Notes: a model not told the origin generated them from the letters alone. A stretch of 64,000 bases of DNA from Floricoccus tropicus (GCF_001832905.1 NZ_MKIR01000004.1:124001-188000); one strand, 5' to 3'. Shown: positions 30,235 to 41,808, counted from the first letter of the stretch. Program-made: numbers and translations.

Positions 30235-30276
30235 AAAAGTATCGTTGGACAATTATCCAACGATACTTTTTTGTTT
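30235..30276. terminator. Bidirectional terminator after phoA
   Basis: A perfect 15-bp stem joins 30235-30249 and 30256-30270 (AAAAGTATCGTTGGA and its complement) with a 6-nt loop. It directly follows the alkaline phosphatase stop and precedes the RsgA-like 1 promoter. Confidence 0.88.
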
Positions 30277-31691
30277 TATTTCTTCTCTACGTCTTTAACG
30301 TCTTCTTTTTTGTTAGTCCCTTCGATTAGTCCGAAGATTAGTTTTGCTTGGTCTGTATTTTCAATTTGACCTTTGAATAGGTCAGATTGAGGGCCAAAGG
30401 CATAAACGTTAACATCTTCTCCCGTATGACCTTTTGTTGTCCAGCCAGTATTTGAATGAACGTCAAAGATTTTACGAATTGGAATTGCTACTGCATCAAC
30501 TGCTTTTTCATTGTTAGTTTTATTGAGCTCTTGTGCATCTTTAACAGTCTTCTCAACTGAAGCAATCTCTTCATCAGTTAGATCAAATTCAATATAGTCT
30601 TTTAATGTTTTCTTTACATCGCCTTTTTCAAGAATTTCTTCTGCCATGAAATCTGGAGTTCTCTTAGCTTGATGAATTGGCTTAGTATCCCAATTGTAAA
30701 CATCATCAGCTGCAATTGAAAGTCCTCCTGTTGAATGGTCAGCAGTCGCAATAACAATTGTTTCACCATCTTTTTCAGCAAACTCAATTGCTTTTTTGAA
30801 GGCTGCTTCGAAGTCTTCCATCTCACTCATAGCACCAACAATATCGTTACTATGTCCTGCCCAGTCAATTTGACTTCCTTCAACCATAAGGAAAAATCCA
30901 TCTTTATTTTTATCAAGACGTTTGATTGCTGCATCCGTCATGTCAGCAAGCGATGGCGTTTCATCTGTACGGTCAATCATCTTAGGTAGTCCACCAGTTG
31001 CAAATAGTCCTAGAATTTGATCACTATTGTCAGCTTCTAATGTTTTTTTGTCAGTAACATGGCTATAACCATCTTTTTCAAATTCTTTTACAAGATTTCT
31101 TTCATCACGTTCAAATAGTTTTGAACCACCACCTAGAAGTACATCAATCTTATGTTTGCCATCAATTTTTTCATCAAAGTAGTCATCAGCGATTCTATCC
31201 ATACTTTTACGTGTTGCTTCGTGAGCACCGTAACCTGCTGGTGTTGCGTGAGTAATTTCTGAGGTAGCAACTAACCCAGTTGACTTACCTTTCTTTTTAG
31301 CACGTTCCAAGACGCTTTCAGTATCTGATAAATCGTTGTCTAAACCAATTGCATTATTATAAGTCTTAACTCCTGCTGCCATAGCTGTAGCTGCTGATGC
31401 AGAGTCGGTAACATTTTGCTTTGGATCTTCTGGATAAGTAGCTTGTTGTCCAATCAAATATTTATCAAATTCAGTCTGTGAAACAAATCTTTCACCACCA
31501 TTAGCTTTGTAGTAACGATAGCCTGAAGTATAAGAATTTCCCATACCGTCACCAATCATGAAGATAACATTCTTTACTTTGCCTTTGCTGTTGCTTGCTG
31601 ATTTACTAGCCCCTGTTCCACTAGCACATCCCGTAAGCAAAGTCCCCATTGCTAAAACCATACCAACTTTGAATAACTTATTCTTTTTCAA
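30276..31691 (-). CDS. phoA: Alkaline phosphatase, lipoprotein
   Basis: 471 residues. A lipoprotein signal peptide with lipobox LLTGC puts Cys22 at the membrane face. PhoA motifs: VIFMIGDGMGNSY (metal Asp), TDSASAATAMAAG (nucleophile Ser), EGSQIDWAGHSND, TADHSTGG and GHTGEDV. It hydrolyses phosphomonoesters outside the cell. The promoter region carries four hexamers spaced 11 bp apart, a Pho box, so it should be induced by phosphate starvation. Confidence 0.95.
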   Translation of the reverse strand: MKKNKLFKVGMVLAMGTLLTGCASGTGASKSASNSKGKVKNVIFMIGDGMGNSYTSGYRYYKANGGERFVSQTEFDKYLIGQQATYPEDPKQNVTDSASAATAMAAGVKTYNNAIGLDNDLSDTESVLERAKKKGKSTGLVATSEITHATPAGYGAHEATRKSMDRIADDYFDEKIDGKHKIDVLLGGGSKLFERDERNLVKEFEKDGYSHVTDKKTLEADNSDQILGLFATGGLPKMIDRTDETPSLADMTDAAIKRLDKNKDGFFLMVEGSQIDWAGHSNDIVGAMSEMEDFEAAFKKAIEFAEKDGETIVIATADHSTGGLSIAADDVYNWDTKPIHQAKRTPDFMAEEILEKGDVKKTLKDYIEFDLTDEEIASVEKTVKDAQELNKTNNEKAVDAVAIPIRKIFDVHSNTGWTTKGHTGEDVNVYAFGPQSDLFKGQIENTDQAKLIFGLIEGTNKKEDVKDVEKK

Positions 31692-31810
31692 TTCCTTACA
31701 TTCTCCATCTAATTTTAAGTATTAATATAATGATATTAATTAGTTCATTTATTAAACAAGTGATTAATTGAACCAACATGATTATTCTATCTTAAAATTT
31801 TAAGGTCTTG

Positions 31811-31849
31811 TGTAAATCCAATGTAAATAATTTGAAAACTTTATGTAAA
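31811..31849 (-). promoter_or_regulatory. Pho box upstream of phoA
   Basis: Four hexamers at exact 11-bp intervals on the minus strand: TTTACA (31844-31849), TTTTCA (31833-31838), TTTACA (31822-31827) and TTTACA (31811-31816). This fits PhoP/PhoB sites of Gram-positive bacteria (TT[ATC]ACA-N5 repeats). A -10-like TAGAAT follows about 21 nt downstream. WalR boxes are similar, but position and target favour PhoP. Confidence 0.8.
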
Positions 31850-31885
31850 TGAATTTACTTTTGGAGAATTAAAAAAAGCATTTCA

Positions 31886-32722
31886 CTAAAAGTTGAAATA
31901 CTCTTTTAGGTCAGCTATATAGCCTTCTTTAAGATTTATTTTTTCTAGTAATTCCTCATCATGAGTATGAACTACTCCCGTTTTAAGTTGCTCTTCATAT
32001 AAGTCTAAGTATGGTAAGTTTTCTTTTTTAGCAAGCTCTAACTCTTCTTCAATATTGAATAAAACCTTTTTGAGTTGGATACTTCCCAAACCAAAATCAT
32101 CAAATTCTAAAATTGCATATTGAGCCCTAAGGTCTTTTTCAAATTTCTTCCACATTGAAAATGGCTGACCAACTGTTCCTGGATTTAAAATAATTTGCAT
32201 TTTACTACTATAGCGTATTAGTTGAGTATGAATATGGCCGTATATTGCCATATCATAATCTGAATCAGTAAATAACTTATCAAAATCCTCAGTAGAATTT
32301 GTCGCTAAAAGACCACGACCCCAATTTTGATTAGGCAAATTATGACTGATTAATATCTTTATACCGTTTACTTCTTTTTCAATATAAAGTGGAGTACTCC
32401 TTAATTCATCAATATACTTTTCATCCAAGTTTTCTTTTAGATACTGACTTAATCGTGTAATATAAACATCTGAGGGAGATTCCAATGAGTTTTCTTTTCC
32501 AATCGCTTCCAAAAAGCAATCATCCCAGTTCCCTCGTACTTTAACAGTTATTGGTAGGGTAGACAAGTAATCAAACAATTCATTTGCCCCTGGACCTGGT
32601 AATACAATATCACCTAGTAGCCAATATTCTGTCACACCAGATTTCTTTGCATCTTCAATCACAGCCTTCAAGGCGGTAAAGTTACCATGTATATCTGAAA
32701 TTATCCCAATTTTATGATTCAT
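31886..32722 (-). CDS. Metallophosphoesterase family protein
   Basis: 278 residues. Calcineurin-like phosphoesterase motifs in order: GIISDIHGNFTAL, WLLGDIVLPGP, RGNWDD, LISHNLP and YGHIHTQLI, followed by LNPGTVGQP. It binds two metals. The substrate cannot be read from the sequence. It is 21 nt downstream of the SDR gene, so the DUF2829-SDR-phosphoesterase genes form a unit. Confidence 0.88.
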   Translation of the reverse strand: MNHKIGIISDIHGNFTALKAVIEDAKKSGVTEYWLLGDIVLPGPGANELFDYLSTLPITVKVRGNWDDCFLEAIGKENSLESPSDVYITRLSQYLKENLDEKYIDELRSTPLYIEKEVNGIKILISHNLPNQNWGRGLLATNSTEDFDKLFTDSDYDMAIYGHIHTQLIRYSSKMQIILNPGTVGQPFSMWKKFEKDLRAQYAILEFDDFGLGSIQLKKVLFNIEEELELAKKENLPYLDLYEEQLKTGVVHTHDEELLEKINLKEGYIADLKEYFNF

Positions 32723-32743
32723 AATATCCTTTCATCTAACTCC

Positions 32744-33463
32744 TTATTTTAGAAGCCAACCACCATCTAAAGGAATGATTGCACCTTGCATATAGCTTGC
32801 CTTGCCAGATGCTAAAAATAAAGTTAGGTCTGCTACTTCTTCAGGTTGCGCCCATCTTCCGACTGGTGTTTCTTCTGCTACCCATGCAGCCATTTTCCCA
32901 TCGCCTTCAAAGTCAGCCTTCGTCATGGCAGTTTGAATGGCACCGGGTGCGATTGCAAATATACCGACTCCACTTCTTGCATAATCAAGAGCTAATTGCT
33001 TAGTAAATCCTGCAACAGCGTGCTTACTAGAAGTATAGGCAGCTCCTCCGCCTCCAGCCACAAGACTTGCAATACTTGCCATGTTGATGATAATTCCTGA
33101 TTTTCCTTCAATCATTTTTGGTAGAAAAAGTCTTGTCATTTTAACCATTGACATGAAATTTGTCAGCATAACATTTTCAAACTCAGCCTCACTTGTTTCA
33201 AGAAGTGGTTTGTAATTATCTAGAATTCCAGCAGTATTACATAGGATATCAAATTTATCAGGTAACTTTTCCTTTAGTTCATCAAAATCACATGAAGACA
33301 AATCAGCTTGAATGAAATTTAATCCTCTGATTTCTTCTGATAGTAAATTTTTATCAATACCCCAAACGCTAGCTCCTGCTTCAAGAAAAGCCTTAGCTTG
33401 CGCTAGGCCTATTCCACTTGCCACACCTGTGACAAGGATTTTTTTATTTCTAAAATCAGTCAT
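32744..33463 (-). CDS. Short-chain dehydrogenase/reductase (FabG-like)
   Basis: 239 residues. Cofactor motif VTGVASGIGLAQA, active site with Ser in NMASIASLV and YTSSK, then PGAIQTAM. It is like the accessory 3-oxoacyl-ACP reductase-type SDRs of lactic acid bacteria but lies away from fatty acid genes, so the substrate is open. Its start overlaps the DUF2829 gene by 8 nt. Confidence 0.88.
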   Translation of the reverse strand: MTDFRNKKILVTGVASGIGLAQAKAFLEAGASVWGIDKNLLSEEIRGLNFIQADLSSCDFDELKEKLPDKFDILCNTAGILDNYKPLLETSEAEFENVMLTNFMSMVKMTRLFLPKMIEGKSGIIINMASIASLVAGGGGAAYTSSKHAVAGFTKQLALDYARSGVGIFAIAPGAIQTAMTKADFEGDGKMAAWVAEETPVGRWAQPEEVADLTLFLASGKASYMQGAIIPLDGGWLLK

Positions 33464-33695
33464 TTACGGCTACCCAATCAGTCGCCAAAACGTCGCACGG
33501 TGTTGGACTCCACATAGAGTATCCTTCACCATCACCTGTAACGTTGATTAGAAAGTATGGTGTAACCTGTAATTCTTGACCATCATCTAAAGTTATTGAA
33601 TCGTAAAGTTTGATGAAGTTTTCAGCTCCACCCCAACCAGAACGAACGAATTTCTTTCCTTGTTTTAAATCAGGTAAAATTTCTTCAAAAGTCAT
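33456..33695 (-). CDS. DUF2829 (Tad2-family) protein
   Basis: 79 residues from the ATG with AAGGAG upstream; the frame extends 5 codons further without need. MTFEEILPDLKQGKKFVRSGW, YFLINVTGDGEGY and MWSPTPCDVLATDWV are typical of DUF2829. Phage members of this family (Tad2) bind the gcADPR signal of Thoeris defence. This copy is chromosomal and coupled to an SDR, so a host role is as likely as anti-defence. Confidence 0.86.
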   Translation of the reverse strand: MTFEEILPDLKQGKKFVRSGWGGAENFIKLYDSITLDDGQELQVTPYFLINVTGDGEGYSMWSPTPCDVLATDWVAVND

Positions 33696-33764
33696 AATAT
33701 CTCCTTGCATTTATTGATATGTATATATTATACACTATCTCTTTAGCAAGTTAAATTAAGTGAA

Positions 33765-35348
33765 TTATTCAATAAGTAATCTATCAAATTTTTCAATTTT
33801 GCCATCATCTACGAGAAGTGTTTTATCAAAATTTTTCTTGAGGAAATATCTATCATGGGATACTGCTAATAATGTTCCTTGGTAATTTGCGAGAATATTT
33901 TCTACTTCTTCTCTGGCAAAAATATCAAGGTGATTAGTCGGTTCGTCCATGATTAGTAGGTTGATTTCATTTTGGAAGATTTTTAATAAGTATAATCTAA
34001 CTTTTTCTCCCCCTGATAAGTCTTTTAGTCTCTTACTCACATCACCGGCATAAAAACCAAATTTAGCAAGTTCCCTTCTCGCTCTTTCTTCATTTCCAGT
34101 TATATCTTTAGTATATTCAATGATTCTTTGATTTTCTTTATCAAATTTTATTACCTGTGGAAGGTAGCCGATTTGAACTGAGTCACTGATTTTCACATTT
34201 CCTTGGTCTGGTGATATTTGTCCTAAAATTATTTTGAGTAAGGTTGACTTCCCAGAACCATTTTCACCCATAACTGCAATTCGCTCACCTTTGAAAATAA
34301 TAAAGTCTGAGTCTTCAAATAGTATTTTTTCACCCATGATTTTGCATAAATCATTAACTTTTACTAATTCCTTACTGGCTTTAATCGTAGTTGATATGTC
34401 AACACGGACACGCTTTTTGGTTGTTTCTGGAGCTTTTAGTATGGTCATTCTCTCTATTCGATGCTCAATCTCCTTAGCTTTTTTGTAAAACTTCTCCTCA
34501 CCACTTTCATTACCCCATTGCCTATATTGGCGGGCTAATTTTCTAAGTCTTGCAAGTTCTGCTTGCTGTAAATCGAAATCCTTTTGCATCTGTTTGATGC
34601 GCTCTTTTTTAAGCTTTTGATAGATAGAATAATTTCCAGGATAATCAATTAGTTTGCTGTCTTCAATCTCAATGGTTCTTTGCGTAACATTATCTAAAAA
34701 CTCTCTATCATGCGAAACGACAATGACTGCTTTCTTGGAATTATTTAAAAAGTTTTCCAGCCAAGAAATCCCTGCCAAATCTAGGTGATTGGTTGGTTCG
34801 TCTAGAAGTAGTAAATCAGAATCCGAGACCAGTAGCTTGACTAACTCTACGCGCACACGCTCTCCACCGCTCAAACTGTCGAGACTTTGCTCTAACTTAT
34901 CCCCTAAACCCAGTCCTTTCAAAACAGAAATTACTCGGTCCTCAATCTCATAACCACCTTGCTTTTCAAACTCTTCCTGCAAACGACCGTAGTAAGCGAG
35001 CAACTTATCGTCATAGGTTTCTGGGTCTGCCATCATTCTTTCAACTCTTGATAGCTCCCTTTTTTGTTTACTTATTTGTTCAAAATTTTCAATTATATGT
35101 TTGAATACAGCATCCTCACTTATGATTGGATTTTGTTCAAGATAACCAACTTTGACTCCTTTATTTTTACTTACAGTTCCAAATTCTGGATGCTCTTGAC
35201 CTGATAAAAGTTTTAATAATGTTGTTTTTCCTGTACCGTTATTCCCGACAAGACCAATTCTTTGATTATCAGAAATTGATAAAGATATATTATCAAATAG
35301 AGGAAGACCTCCAAAATTCTTTCTTATTTTATTTAGTTGAACTAACAT
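33765..35348 (-). CDS. ABC-F family ATPase
   Basis: 527 residues with no membrane segment. Two ABC domains: Walker A GNNGTGKTT and GENGSGKST, signatures LSGGE (twice), Walker B LLLLDEPTNHLD and LLIMDEPTNHLD. A charged interdomain linker lies around 240-320. ABC-F proteins act at the ribosomal E site as translation factors or antibiotic-resistance factors. The uORF-terminator leader upstream favours the inducible resistance type, but which drug cannot be read. AAGGAGG precedes the ATG. Confidence 0.9.
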   Translation of the reverse strand: MLVQLNKIRKNFGGLPLFDNISLSISDNQRIGLVGNNGTGKTTLLKLLSGQEHPEFGTVSKNKGVKVGYLEQNPIISEDAVFKHIIENFEQISKQKRELSRVERMMADPETYDDKLLAYYGRLQEEFEKQGGYEIEDRVISVLKGLGLGDKLEQSLDSLSGGERVRVELVKLLVSDSDLLLLDEPTNHLDLAGISWLENFLNNSKKAVIVVSHDREFLDNVTQRTIEIEDSKLIDYPGNYSIYQKLKKERIKQMQKDFDLQQAELARLRKLARQYRQWGNESGEEKFYKKAKEIEHRIERMTILKAPETTKKRVRVDISTTIKASKELVKVNDLCKIMGEKILFEDSDFIIFKGERIAVMGENGSGKSTLLKIILGQISPDQGNVKISDSVQIGYLPQVIKFDKENQRIIEYTKDITGNEERARRELAKFGFYAGDVSKRLKDLSGGEKVRLYLLKIFQNEINLLIMDEPTNHLDIFAREEVENILANYQGTLLAVSHDRYFLKKNFDKTLLVDDGKIEKFDRLLIE

Positions 35349-35395
35349 AGTTCCCTCCTTGTTACTTAAGGTGGATATGTTTATTCAAAGAAAAA

Positions 35396-35422
35396 AGAGA
35401 CTACGAAAATTCCATAGTCTCT
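35396..35422 (-). terminator. Leader terminator upstream of the ABC-F gene
   Basis: AGAGACTA (35396-35403) and TAGTCTCT (35415-35422) form an 8-bp stem followed on the minus strand by TTTTTTC. It lies between the promoter and the ABC-F start, so it is an attenuator, not the end of a gene. Confidence 0.82.
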
Positions 35423-35476
35423 CCTCATTTAAATGAAAAACATCCCACGGCTCTTGATTTTAATTGTCATTTTAGT

Positions 35477-35500
35477 GTATAGCTCTAAGAAGCTATCTTT
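35477..35500 (-). promoter_or_regulatory. Upstream leader hairpin of the ABC-F gene
   Basis: ATAGCT and AGCTAT pair around 35479-35496 with a 6-nt loop. The hairpin lies between the leader ORF and the terminator and could take part in an antitermination switch. Confidence 0.5.
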
Positions 35501-35524
35501 GGTAAAAAGGGCGCACTAACCCCA

Positions 35525-35608
35525 CTAAATGGCAACAGTAAAACCAATCATACGTACATCAAAAATATGATTAATGATATTATTTTGCATGTTGTACATA
35601 TGAGCCAT
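35525..35608 (-). CDS. Leader peptide ORF (27 aa) upstream of the ABC-F gene
   Basis: ATG at 35606-35608, stop at 35525-35527. It begins MAHMYNMQNNIINHIFDV and ends RMIGFTVAI. AAAAGGAGG lies 8 nt upstream, a very strong ribosome site. The promoter is 33 nt further up. Promoter, uORF, hairpin, terminator and ABC-F in this order is the plan of ribosome-mediated attenuators of ARE ABC-F genes. Confidence 0.72.
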   Translation of the reverse strand: MAHMYNMQNNIINHIFDVRMIGFTVAI

Positions 35609-35640
35609 GAAATATTCCTCCTTTTCTAGTATTTTTCTTA

Positions 35641-35668
35641 ATTTTAGCAGATTTTAATGTTTTGTCAA
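35641..35668 (-). promoter_or_regulatory. Promoter of the ABC-F leader
   Basis: Minus strand TTGACA (35663-35668), 16-bp spacer, TAAAAT (35641-35646). Confidence 0.8.
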
Positions 35669-35699
35669 CTTTATGTGTAATTAAGAAAGTTATAGTACT

Positions 35700-36737
35700 T
35701 TAATTCTGCTCAAAACTCCCTTTTACTTGCCATGTTAAGCACCTTACACTGCCTCCCATTTTTGCGACTTTAGTGGCATCTATTGGAACGACTTTTTTGT
35801 CAGTATTTTCTTCAATGAGTTTTAGAACTTCCTTATCACTTTCTAAACTAAATGTTGGTACATAAAGGCAATCTTTAGTGTAGACAAGGTTTAGATTTAT
35901 TCCAAAGGCTGATTCGAAACCTGGCCATTTTTCAATATTTTTAGGGATTTTTAATGGTAGTGTGATAATTTTAATTCCTGGTAAGGATTTTTGAAGCTCA
36001 TCTAGAATACTTTCATCGAATTCTTTGTCATCATACTTATATAAGAGTAGAGTATTTTCATCAATGAAGGCTGTCATGCCGTCAGAGTGAGCTAGAATCT
36101 CGTCATCTGGTTCAATTATTGCTACGTGCTTAGCGTCTAATGTCTTTGCTAACTCTTCTTTCCCTTCTTGATATGATAAATCGTTATCTTCTAAAAATCT
36201 AGTTGTTGTTATTGCCATTCCAGCATGATTATCTACTATATTTCCACCATCAAGTATTAAGGAACTTTTTCTTCTTTCGAATCCTACTTCATCAGCAAAA
36301 TCCGTAAATGATTTTTGCACTCTTTTTGAATCTGCTTTTGACATAGAGGCATGGGTATAAATAAATTGTACAGGATTGTTAGGATTCACTGTTGTGAAGT
36401 CACGCATCCAAATATCATCAATATTAGCAGTTAAAAGGATATCATCAATACCCTTATTCACATAGAATTTTCGCGTTTTATTATCTACACAAATACGGAC
36501 ATCATCAATACCCGAATCTATCACTTTTTTAGCGTAAGCGATTTGGAAATCAACAATATCTTGAAACACCTTCTTGTAGTATTTATCATCAAGCGAAGGA
36601 GCTGATAGTACTAGTGTTGTACCTTCTTCTTTTGAGTATGTAACTTTTTCTTTGTCGCTATTATTCATTGTATTCCAAAACATAAAAACTCCTCCTATGA
36701 GAATTAAAGCTATAATAATTAAAAATATTTTTTTCAT
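35700..36737 (-). CDS. Membrane-anchored agmatine deiminase/PAD-family protein
   Basis: 345 residues. A signal-anchor helix (3-20) is followed by the guanidine-modifying fold of the agmatine deiminase/bacterial PAD family: DDIWMRDF (108-114), LDGGNIVD (162-169), HSDGM (217-221) and catalytic Cys333 in GGSVRCLTW. All active-site residues are kept, so it should hydrolyse a guanidino group to citrulline or carbamoylputrescine type products. The export signal is unusual for agmatine deiminase; no putrescine genes are near. Confidence 0.85.
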   Translation of the reverse strand: MKKIFLIIIALILIGGVFMFWNTMNNSDKEKVTYSKEEGTTLVLSAPSLDDKYYKKVFQDIVDFQIAYAKKVIDSGIDDVRICVDNKTRKFYVNKGIDDILLTANIDDIWMRDFTTVNPNNPVQFIYTHASMSKADSKRVQKSFTDFADEVGFERRKSSLILDGGNIVDNHAGMAITTTRFLEDNDLSYQEGKEELAKTLDAKHVAIIEPDDEILAHSDGMTAFIDENTLLLYKYDDKEFDESILDELQKSLPGIKIITLPLKIPKNIEKWPGFESAFGINLNLVYTKDCLYVPTFSLESDKEVLKLIEENTDKKVVPIDATKVAKMGGSVRCLTWQVKGSFEQN

Positions 36738-36758
36738 GTTGATTCCTATTTAGAAAAA

Positions 36759-36785
36759 GAAGTTGGGTCCCTAGACCACAACTTC
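36759..36785 (-). terminator. Terminator of metG
   Basis: GAAGTTG (36759-36765) and CAACTTC (36779-36785) pair, with an inner GGTC/GACC, and TTTTT follows on the minus strand. Confidence 0.8.
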
Positions 36786-36798
36786 CTTTATTTCATTA

Positions 36799-39745
<2,947 letters not shown>

Positions 39746-39755
39746 AAATATAAGA

Positions 39756-39785
39756 AAAAGGATTTGGCAAATGCCAAGTCCTTTT
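39756..39785. terminator. Bidirectional terminator exoA / HAD gene
   Basis: A 13-bp stem, AAAAGGATTTGGC (39756-39768) with GCCAAGTCCTTTT (39773-39785), one wobble, with loop AAAT. It ends both convergent genes. Confidence 0.85.
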
Positions 39786-39791
39786 GAGCTG

Positions 39792-40562
39792 TTAAAAGTC
39801 TTGTATCTCGATAATATTAATCAATTCATCTTTTACAGACTGAATTACATAGTCAGCAACCTCCATTAATTTCTTGTTTCCTTTGATGGCAATACCACGT
39901 CCCACCATTTGAAGCATATCAATATCATTTCCACCATCACCAACAGCAATGCAATCGTTCGGCGAAATATTATGATGAGTTAAACTTTCCATTATTCCAT
40001 TAGTTTTTGAAACTTCCTGCTCCAAAACACTAATTATAAAAGGGTGCCAACGCAATAAATACATGTCAGGAAAAGAACTTCTAAGTTGCTCATCCATGCT
40101 CTCATCACAGAAGGCACACATTAAATATATATCTTCCACTTCTTCAACATCAATAAGAGGTAAATCCAAAGCATTAATATTCATCGCTTCTTTTAAACCC
40201 ACTATTATTTTATTATCCACCACTCCATTTGTCAGCATATCCTCACTATAAAAAGTTGCTGGAATATTTTTTTCAGAGCAAAAGTCATCAAAAATCTTGA
40301 TCTTAGTTGCAGAAATAGGTATTGAATGAAATCTCTTCCTTGCTGTAACCAAAGAACCATTTGCACTTACTATGTAATCTACTAAATTTTCATCCAATAA
40401 ATATTGGCAATGATTTAGCGGCCTACCAGTTGCTAAAATAATAAGAAAATTTTTATCCTTTAAATTCTTCAAAAGTATTTTTATCTTATCTGATATAATC
40501 TCTTCACCTTTTAATAATAGAGTTCCATCATAATCAAATATTATTACTTTATTTTCTTTCAT
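39792..40562 (-). CDS. HAD hydrolase, Cof-type phosphatase
   Basis: 256 residues. HAD motif I IFDYDGTLL, motif II LATGRP, and motifs III/IV with KTNGI and GDGGNDIDML. The cap region in the middle marks the Cof/SupH group, which acts on sugar phosphates or nucleotides in the cytoplasm. Substrate unknown. Confidence 0.88.
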   Translation of the reverse strand: MKENKVIIFDYDGTLLLKGEEIISDKIKILLKNLKDKNFLIILATGRPLNHCQYLLDENLVDYIVSANGSLVTARKRFHSIPISATKIKIFDDFCSEKNIPATFYSEDMLTNGVVDNKIIVGLKEAMNINALDLPLIDVEEVEDIYLMCAFCDESMDEQLRSSFPDMYLLRWHPFIISVLEQEVSKTNGIMESLTHHNISPNDCIAVGDGGNDIDMLQMVGRGIAIKGNKKLMEVADYVIQSVKDELINIIEIQDF

Positions 40563-40621
40563 AACAAACTATTCTCTTTTTTGTTTTCATTATATCATAT
40601 TATAATATTTAATTTTATAAA

Positions 40622-40644
40622 AAATGGACCTTACCGGTCCATTT
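40622..40644 (-). terminator. Terminator of the GntR/DUF1648 unit
   Basis: AAATGGACC (40622-40630) pairs with GGTCCATTT (40636-40644), followed by T on the minus strand. Confidence 0.83.
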
Positions 40645-40654
40645 AAATATATAA

Positions 40655-41383
40655 CTACGAAAATTTATTTCCTAAGAAAACAATAGCAAACATTACTAAA
40701 ATAAAAGCTAAGGTAATCAACCATGACTGATATCTTGCAAAATTTAGTGTATAGCCAAGTCCACTTCTTTTTTGAACAATATAGGCAACATCATCTTTAT
40801 TGTAATATAAGATTCCAAGTTTCCATGCAGATTTATCTTCAACTATTGGATAGGAATGACCCTTACGTATTTTCAATAGTATAAATATATAGGTCACGAT
40901 ATAAATAGTGGTTAAACTTAAAATTGCAAGCATGACATATCTTAAACTTCTTATATTAAAACAAGTCATCATCTGAACAGTAAAGAAAATTAATTGCATT
41001 AGGATAAACAAATTAAATAATAATTTAGAGTTAGTTAGTCTAACTTCTTCATTTATCTTCAATGAATCTTTTGGGTTGGAAGAAGAAAGTTGAATTTTTG
41101 ATGCTTTCATCATTTCATTACAAACAATAAAAATAATCAACATTACAGTCTGAATTAGCGGCATACAAAGAACTGAGTACAAACTTTTCTCTGTAAATTG
41201 ATTTGGATTCATCAAGGCATCAAAATGTGTCGGAATCTGATTAGGAATTTTATCATAAAAGGCAAATGTAAAAATCAACTCACTAACGACTGCAATCAAA
41301 TAAACGATTATATACCTGCTAGTAGTGACAACGGGAACTCTGGTTCTGGAATCGAGGCTAGCGTATCTTTTTTGAGTACCCAT
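40655..41383 (-). CDS. DUF1648/DUF5808 membrane protein
   Basis: 242 residues with about six hydrophobic segments. DUF1648 motif YDKIPNQIPTHFDA lies near the first helix; a DUF5808-like segment WKLGILYYNKDDVAYIVQKR is near the C-terminus. Such proteins are often paired with a YtrA-type GntR regulator, as here: the start codon directly follows the regulator stop. Function unknown; possibly an anti-sigma-like or immunity membrane factor. Confidence 0.83.
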   Translation of the reverse strand: MGTQKRYASLDSRTRVPVVTTSRYIIVYLIAVVSELIFTFAFYDKIPNQIPTHFDALMNPNQFTEKSLYSVLCMPLIQTVMLIIFIVCNEMMKASKIQLSSSNPKDSLKINEEVRLTNSKLLFNLFILMQLIFFTVQMMTCFNIRSLRYVMLAILSLTTIYIVTYIFILLKIRKGHSYPIVEDKSAWKLGILYYNKDDVAYIVQKRSGLGYTLNFARYQSWLITLAFILVMFAIVFLGNKFS

Positions 41384-41776
41384 CTACTCATCCTCCATTT
41401 TACTTTCTATTTTCTTCAAATTTTCTTGATAAAGTGCCGAAAAGTCATCTTCGCTAAGTTCCAACAACTTTTCATTAATGATGATTTTATAAAGCAAATC
41501 ATCCATCTCTTCCCTCCATGAACCGTTTTCTTTGAAGTTTTCTACTTCATTTACAACAAAACGATTTCGTCTACGGAGCAAAATTCCTTCATCTTCAAGC
41601 AATTTATATGCCTTGTTAACGGTATGTAAGTTAATACCCAAATCTCCAGCCAACTCACGAACACTAGGCATCTCCTGACCTGAGTTAACCTTTTTATTGG
41701 CAACTCCTTTTTTTATTTCCCAGATTAACTGTTCATAAATAGGCGTTGAACTTTCTAAATCAATTTCAATAATCAT
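41384..41776 (-). CDS. GntR-family regulator, YtrA subfamily
   Basis: 130 residues: a winged helix (YEQLIWEIKKGVANKKVNSG, PSVRELAGDLGINLHTVNKAY, LEDEGILLRRRNRFVV) plus a short C-terminal helix bundle, the YtrA plan without effector domain. A perfect inverted repeat lies 14 bp upstream of the ATG and is the likely autoregulatory operator. It is first gene with the DUF1648 membrane protein. Confidence 0.88.
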   Translation of the reverse strand: MIIEIDLESSTPIYEQLIWEIKKGVANKKVNSGQEMPSVRELAGDLGINLHTVNKAYKLLEDEGILLRRRNRFVVNEVENFKENGSWREEMDDLLYKIIINEKLLELSEDDFSALYQENLKKIESKMEDE

Positions 41777-41789
41777 ATCTCACCTCTTT

Positions 41790-41808
41790 GTTATATAAGT
41801 AATATAAC
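41790..41808. promoter_or_regulatory. Putative YtrA-type operator
   Basis: GTTATAT (41790-41796) and ATATAAC (41802-41808) form a perfect inverted repeat with a 5-bp centre, directly before the regulator gene. Confidence 0.65.
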
